Assembly (NCBI GenBank): GCA_037138595.1 | Contig: JBAXIB010000006.1 | Location: 62,001-126,000, forward strand | Direction: 5' to 3' | Source: UBA4742 sp037138595 | GTDB taxonomy: Bacteria > Actinomycetota > Acidimicrobiia > Acidimicrobiales > Acidimicrobilacustridaceae | Length of the DNA stretch: 64,000 nt | In this document: positions 61,611-64,000 of the stretch, in pieces | How the letters are laid out: every line of letters begins with the position of its first letter | Position numbering within the stretch: position 1 is the stretch's first letter | Made by a program: the position numbers and the translations under genes | Notes under the pieces: model-generated | Told to the model about the DNA's origin: nothing | What the model saw: the letters and a program-made list of their open reading frames with translations, nothing else | Databases searched by the model: none

Positions 61611-62305
61611 GAGCCGATTCGCATGACATACCCCACGCCTCGAACGGTCTGAATGACCGACGGACCAAGCCGATCGAGCTTCTTACGCAGGTAGGAGACA
61701 TAGGTCTCGACGACATTGCCACCGCCACCGAAATCGTATTGCCATACATGGTCAAGAATTTGCGCCCGGGACAACACTCGGTCGGGGTTCAACATGAAAA
61801 AGCGCAACAGTTTGAACTCTGTCGGCGACAGCTCAATCACTTCGCTTGCACGCCAAACTCGATAGGCATCTTCGTCAAGTTCGATGTCGCCAAATGTGAT
61901 GCGAGCGGTCGCGGATTGATCCAATCCCATCCGGCGAACCACTACTCGAACTCGGGCCACGACCTCCTCGAGACTGAACGGCTTAGTGACGTAATCGTCG
62001 CCGCCAAGCGTCAACCCGCGGACTTTGTCTTCGGTTGCATCTCGTGCGGTGAGAAAAATAACCGCGGTCCGGTCGCTTTCGGCTCGCATCCGGCGACACA
62101 TCTCGAACCCGTCGATGTCAGGCAGCATGACATCCAAGAGTGCAACATCAGGCTGAAACGCCTTGAGTTCATCAAGGCCTTGGCGGCCAGTTCCGGCAGT
62201 CAAGACGTCAAAACCGGCATGGCTCAGCGCCGATGAAAGAAGGAATCGAATATTTTCCTCATCGTCGACGACGAGGACCCTTGCGGCTCGGGCTGGAGAG
62301 GTCAC
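61607..62305 (-). CDS. OmpR-family response regulator
   Basis: 232 residues. Receiver domain with DDEEN, phospho-acceptor Asp58 in ALLDVMLPD, Lys near 107, then an OmpR/PhoB winged helix (FKLLRFFMLNPDRVLSRAQILDHVW). GTG start at 62305 with no proper ribosome-site spacing. It lies divergent from the SpeD-like gene, and repeated TGTGA sites between them may be its targets. Confidence 0.94.
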   Translation of the reverse strand: MTSPARAARVLVVDDEENIRFLLSSALSHAGFDVLTAGTGRQGLDELKAFQPDVALLDVMLPDIDGFEMCRRMRAESDRTAVIFLTARDATEDKVRGLTLGGDDYVTKPFSLEEVVARVRVVVRRMGLDQSATARITFGDIELDEDAYRVWRASEVIELSPTEFKLLRFFMLNPDRVLSRAQILDHVWQYDFGGGGNVVETYVSYLRKKLDRLGPSVIQTVRGVGYVMRIGS

Positions 62306-62343
62306 TCCCCCATCATGTCGCTCGTAACCGCAGAAAGACTGTC

Positions 62344-62379
62344 ATTTCCCTGTGAATTTCCTGTGACTATGGGTGTGAC
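62344..62379. promoter_or_regulatory. TGTGA direct repeats upstream of response regulator and SpeD-like genes
   Basis: ATTTCCCTGTGA (62344-62355) is followed by ATTTCCTGTGA (62356-62366), and a third TGTGA at 62375-62379, with about 11-13 bp from one to the next. Tandem repeats of this period fit OmpR-type dimers. The set ends about 10 nt before the predicted -35 of the rightward SpeD-like gene. Confidence 0.5.
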
Positions 62380-62389
62380 GGGCGACCCC

Positions 62390-62418
62390 TTTCGCATTTG
62401 GCGTTAACCGGTCATACT
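62390..62418 (+). promoter_or_regulatory. Predicted promoter of SpeD-like/GNAT operon
   Basis: TTTCGC (62390-62395) and CATACT (62413-62418) with a 17-bp spacer. The -10 is good; the -35 is poor, as is common for activator-dependent promoters. Confidence 0.4.
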
Positions 62419-62460
62419 TATCGCCACGCCAGCCACACCCCCTGCTTTGAGGTTTACCCA

Positions 62461-62859
62461 ATGCGAGTGTCCCCGTTTCTCGAAAGTTCGCGCGTCTTCG
62501 GTCCCACTGACGGACCTATGCCCGACCTTGCTCCATCAATTCTCCGGCAACGACTCGTTATTGAAGGTCGTCCGCCGCGCCCCATCGGCGCTGAATCAAT
62601 CATCGACTATTTGACTGCGCTCGGCGATGTCTGTGGCATGACCGTGCTCACGACGCCGACAACTCATCAATCCGAGCTCTATGGCTGGGCCGGTTGGGTT
62701 CACTGGGAAACGTCGGGAGCACACTTCTACGCATGGGACCAACCCGAACCGTTTTTCAGCGTCGACATCTATACCTGTAAGGCATTCGACCCTGCCGCGG
62801 CGATTGCATTCACGCAGCAACGCTTTGACGCGACCCACATCGTCGGCAAGGAATTTTAA
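62461..62859 (+). CDS. SpeD/AdoMet decarboxylase-like protein with altered active site
   Basis: 132 residues. The C-terminal half matches SpeD: FFSVDIYTCKAFDPAAAIAFTQQRF is the 'AAIDIFTCG-DP' segment, with Cys106. SpeD enzymes self-cleave at Ser to make a pyruvoyl cofactor. Aligned to the usual ESH-IHTW stretch, this protein has ETSGAHFYAWD (82-93): Ser85 could be the processing Ser, but the Glu before it and the catalytic His appear to be Thr and Tyr (by eye). Ribosome site GAGG, ATG at 62461. Its stop TAA overlaps the next ATG. Other amino acids than AdoMet may be the substrate, or it may be inactive. Confidence 0.75.
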   Translation: MRVSPFLESSRVFGPTDGPMPDLAPSILRQRLVIEGRPPRPIGAESIIDYLTALGDVCGMTVLTTPTTHQSELYGWAGWVHWETSGAHFYAWDQPEPFFSVDIYTCKAFDPAAAIAFTQQRFDATHIVGKEF

Positions 62860-63638
62860 TGGCCTCGACGATCGACCTTTCTGCACTCGCCCACGAAACC
62901 ATCGAATCAGCCGGTCGAAGTGATGAACCGTTCGGCCTGTACGTCATGAATGCATCTGATCCCGCGGCAGAACTCGCCCGATCAGTTGAACGAGACGTAT
63001 TCCATGAGTATTTCGACAACACCTCCGACCTGCTCGAAACCGAGTACGCACCGTACGATTCGAGCAGCATTTTCCTTTGCGTCCTCGATCACCGCCGCGA
63101 AGTCCCTGCCGGCGTGATGCGCGTGATCTTGCCATCGCCCGCTGGGTTCAAAACTCTCGACGCGATCGACGATGCGTGGGGGCAGGAACCAGCCGAGGTA
63201 CTCGCTCGAACCGGTCTCGATCTGTCACTCAATTTGGTGTGGGACATCGCCACCTTGGCCGTCACTCGCGACTACCGGGGATCGTCCTCTGATGGTCTTG
63301 TGAGCCTGTCGCTCTACCACGGGCTCGCTCAGTTAGCGGTGCGCAGCGACGTTCGATGGGTGATTGCCACCCTCGACCTCATAGTCCTTGATTTGCTGCA
63401 GAGCGCGGCCAGTAAGCCTTTTATCCCCTTCACTGGCATCGAGCCGCGCAGTTATCTCGACTCGGCTTCGAGCCTGCCGGTCTGGTGCCAAATCATTGAC
63501 TTTCAAGAACGACTCGTGGTCGAGAACCCGACGATGTATGAGGTCATGTTTTTAGGACGCGGGCTCGAAGCTGCCGTTTCAGCGCCCGACTGGGACCAAG
63601 ACTCGGTCGTGCAAAAACGCCTTGCGCACTCGGCCTAG
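62859..63638 (+). CDS. GNAT-fold N-acyltransferase, autoinducer-synthase/FeeM-like
   Basis: 259 residues. The N-terminal half has spaced features of LuxI/FeeM enzymes: RDVF at 45-48, Glu60 and Glu62, YD at 66-67, GVMRV with Arg88, and WDIATLAV at 128-135; the GNAT acetyl-CoA/acyl-ACP turn TRDYRG is at 136-141. LuxI proteins use AdoMet and acyl-ACP; FeeM acylates amino acids. Here the acceptor may be the product of the SpeD-like gene, because the two overlap by one base (TAATG) and must be co-translated. Tentative: it may be an ordinary GNAT. Confidence 0.6.
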   Translation: MASTIDLSALAHETIESAGRSDEPFGLYVMNASDPAAELARSVERDVFHEYFDNTSDLLETEYAPYDSSSIFLCVLDHRREVPAGVMRVILPSPAGFKTLDAIDDAWGQEPAEVLARTGLDLSLNLVWDIATLAVTRDYRGSSSDGLVSLSLYHGLAQLAVRSDVRWVIATLDLIVLDLLQSAASKPFIPFTGIEPRSYLDSASSLPVWCQIIDFQERLVVENPTMYEVMFLGRGLEAAVSAPDWDQDSVVQKRLAHSA

Positions 63639-63648
63639 CACGGTTCGA

Positions 63649-64000
63649 TCACGCTGGATCACGCACAATCTTGAGTCGACGGTCTGACGCGACCCGCAGG
63701 CGTTCAAGCACCTCAACGATTTCATCGGCCGGTACTCCCGGCGAATACCAATAGCCTTGCACCTCAGTACAACCAAGCGCATCCAAGCGTTGCGCTTGCG
63801 CGCCGCTCTCGACTCCTTCGGCCACCGTCGAGATCGACAACGAATCAGCTATGGCCACAACCGCCGAAACCAAACTGGTATTCGCGCCATCGCGTCCAAT
63901 GTCGCTCACAAACGCTCGATCGATTTTCACGATGTCGACTGGAAGGCTCTGCAAATACGCGAGCGAAGAATATCCTGTTCCAAAATCGTCAATCGAGATT
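63649..64000 (-). CDS. EAL-domain cyclic-di-GMP phosphodiesterase, N-terminal part outside window
   Basis: About 117 C-terminal codons are visible, ending 63649; the start is beyond the right edge. IDDFGTGYSSL, VKIDRAFV, AEGVES and VQGYWYS match the second half of EAL domains (metal- and c-di-GMP-binding residues Asp-Asp, Lys, Glu). Converges with the GNAT gene, 10 bp between. The N-terminal half and any sensor domain cannot be seen. Confidence 0.9.
   Translation of the reverse strand, partial: ISIDDFGTGYSSLAYLQSLPVDIVKIDRAFVSDIGRDGANTSLVSAVVAIADSLSISTVAEGVESGAQAQRLDALGCTEVQGYWYSPGVPADEIVEVLERLRVASDRRLKIVRDPA

Noticed and set aside
1..64000. tRNA, rRNA, CRISPR, insertion sequences or prophage
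   Set aside because: I scanned the gaps between genes for T-loop motifs, regular repeats, terminal inverted repeats and transposase or integrase motifs, and found none. Gaps are short, so this is fairly firm, but no covariance search was done.

Overview
The window is a compact, gene-dense piece of a chromosome from a moderately GC-rich actinobacterium. Support for this comes from an F420-type (LLM) oxidoreductase, a PknB-type kinase with PASTA repeats, a MurA whose active-site Cys is Asp as in mycobacteria, the order cysteine desulfurase - mnmA - MetE-like gene - ligA (also seen around Mycobacterium ligA), class II FBPase, and many leaderless promoters. The class Acidimicrobiia fits the overall style, but that is inference; there is no rRNA marker. 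I saw no tRNA, rRNA, CRISPR array, insertion sequence or prophage.

Layout. 1-14.1 kb: gatCA (gatA cut by the left edge), then mostly single catabolic or redox genes in alternating orientation (LLM oxidoreductase, MFS pump, DUF6308-like protein, matrixin-like protease, aldo/keto reductase, sphingosine-phosphate-lyase-like PLP enzyme, quinone reductase, pirin, sarcosine-oxidase-like flavoenzyme, epoxide hydrolase, DapB-like dehydrogenase). 14.1-21.2 kb: a leftward operon for branched-chain-type ABC transport (lipoprotein, fused LivH-LivM permease, LivG, LivF, small membrane protein) ending in an alpha-L-fucosidase. 21.4-26.6 kb: ferredoxin, SCP2 protein, MFS pump, PASTA kinase, small anchored protein. 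26.6-34.8 kb: HAD hydrolase, ligA, MetE-like protein, mnmA, cysteine desulfurase, galT. 34.8-41.9 kb: SRPBCC protein, rhomboid with zinc ribbon, enoyl-CoA hydratase, meaB, permease with two YHS domains, NifU-like scaffold, a tiny coupled gene pair, murA. 41.9-49.3 kb: MFS, L,D-transpeptidase, a leftward operon headed by a B12-type acyl-CoA mutase large subunit, and glpX. 49.4-57.4 kb: P450 and desaturase behind a 28-bp palindrome, molybdopterin oxidoreductase, crotonase, Sua5, EmrB-type MFS. 57.4-64 kb: haloalkane-dehalogenase/sulfatase operon, two-component system, and, divergent from it, a SpeD-like gene overlapping a GNAT gene, then an EAL phosphodiesterase cut by the right edge.

The genes describe an aerobic heterotroph that scavenges amino acids, fucosides, halogenated and sulfated organics and fatty acids. 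At least 18 genes begin 6-8 nt after a TAnnnT-like -10 box, so leaderless transcription looks common; this pattern was used to choose start codons. The best candidate for an undescribed system is at 62.3-63.6 kb: a pyruvoyl-type SpeD homologue with altered active-site residues, overlapping by one base a GNAT protein with features of LuxI/FeeM N-acyl synthases, preceded by repeats that could bind the adjacent OmpR-type regulator. An N-acylated amine metabolite or signal is the hypothesis.
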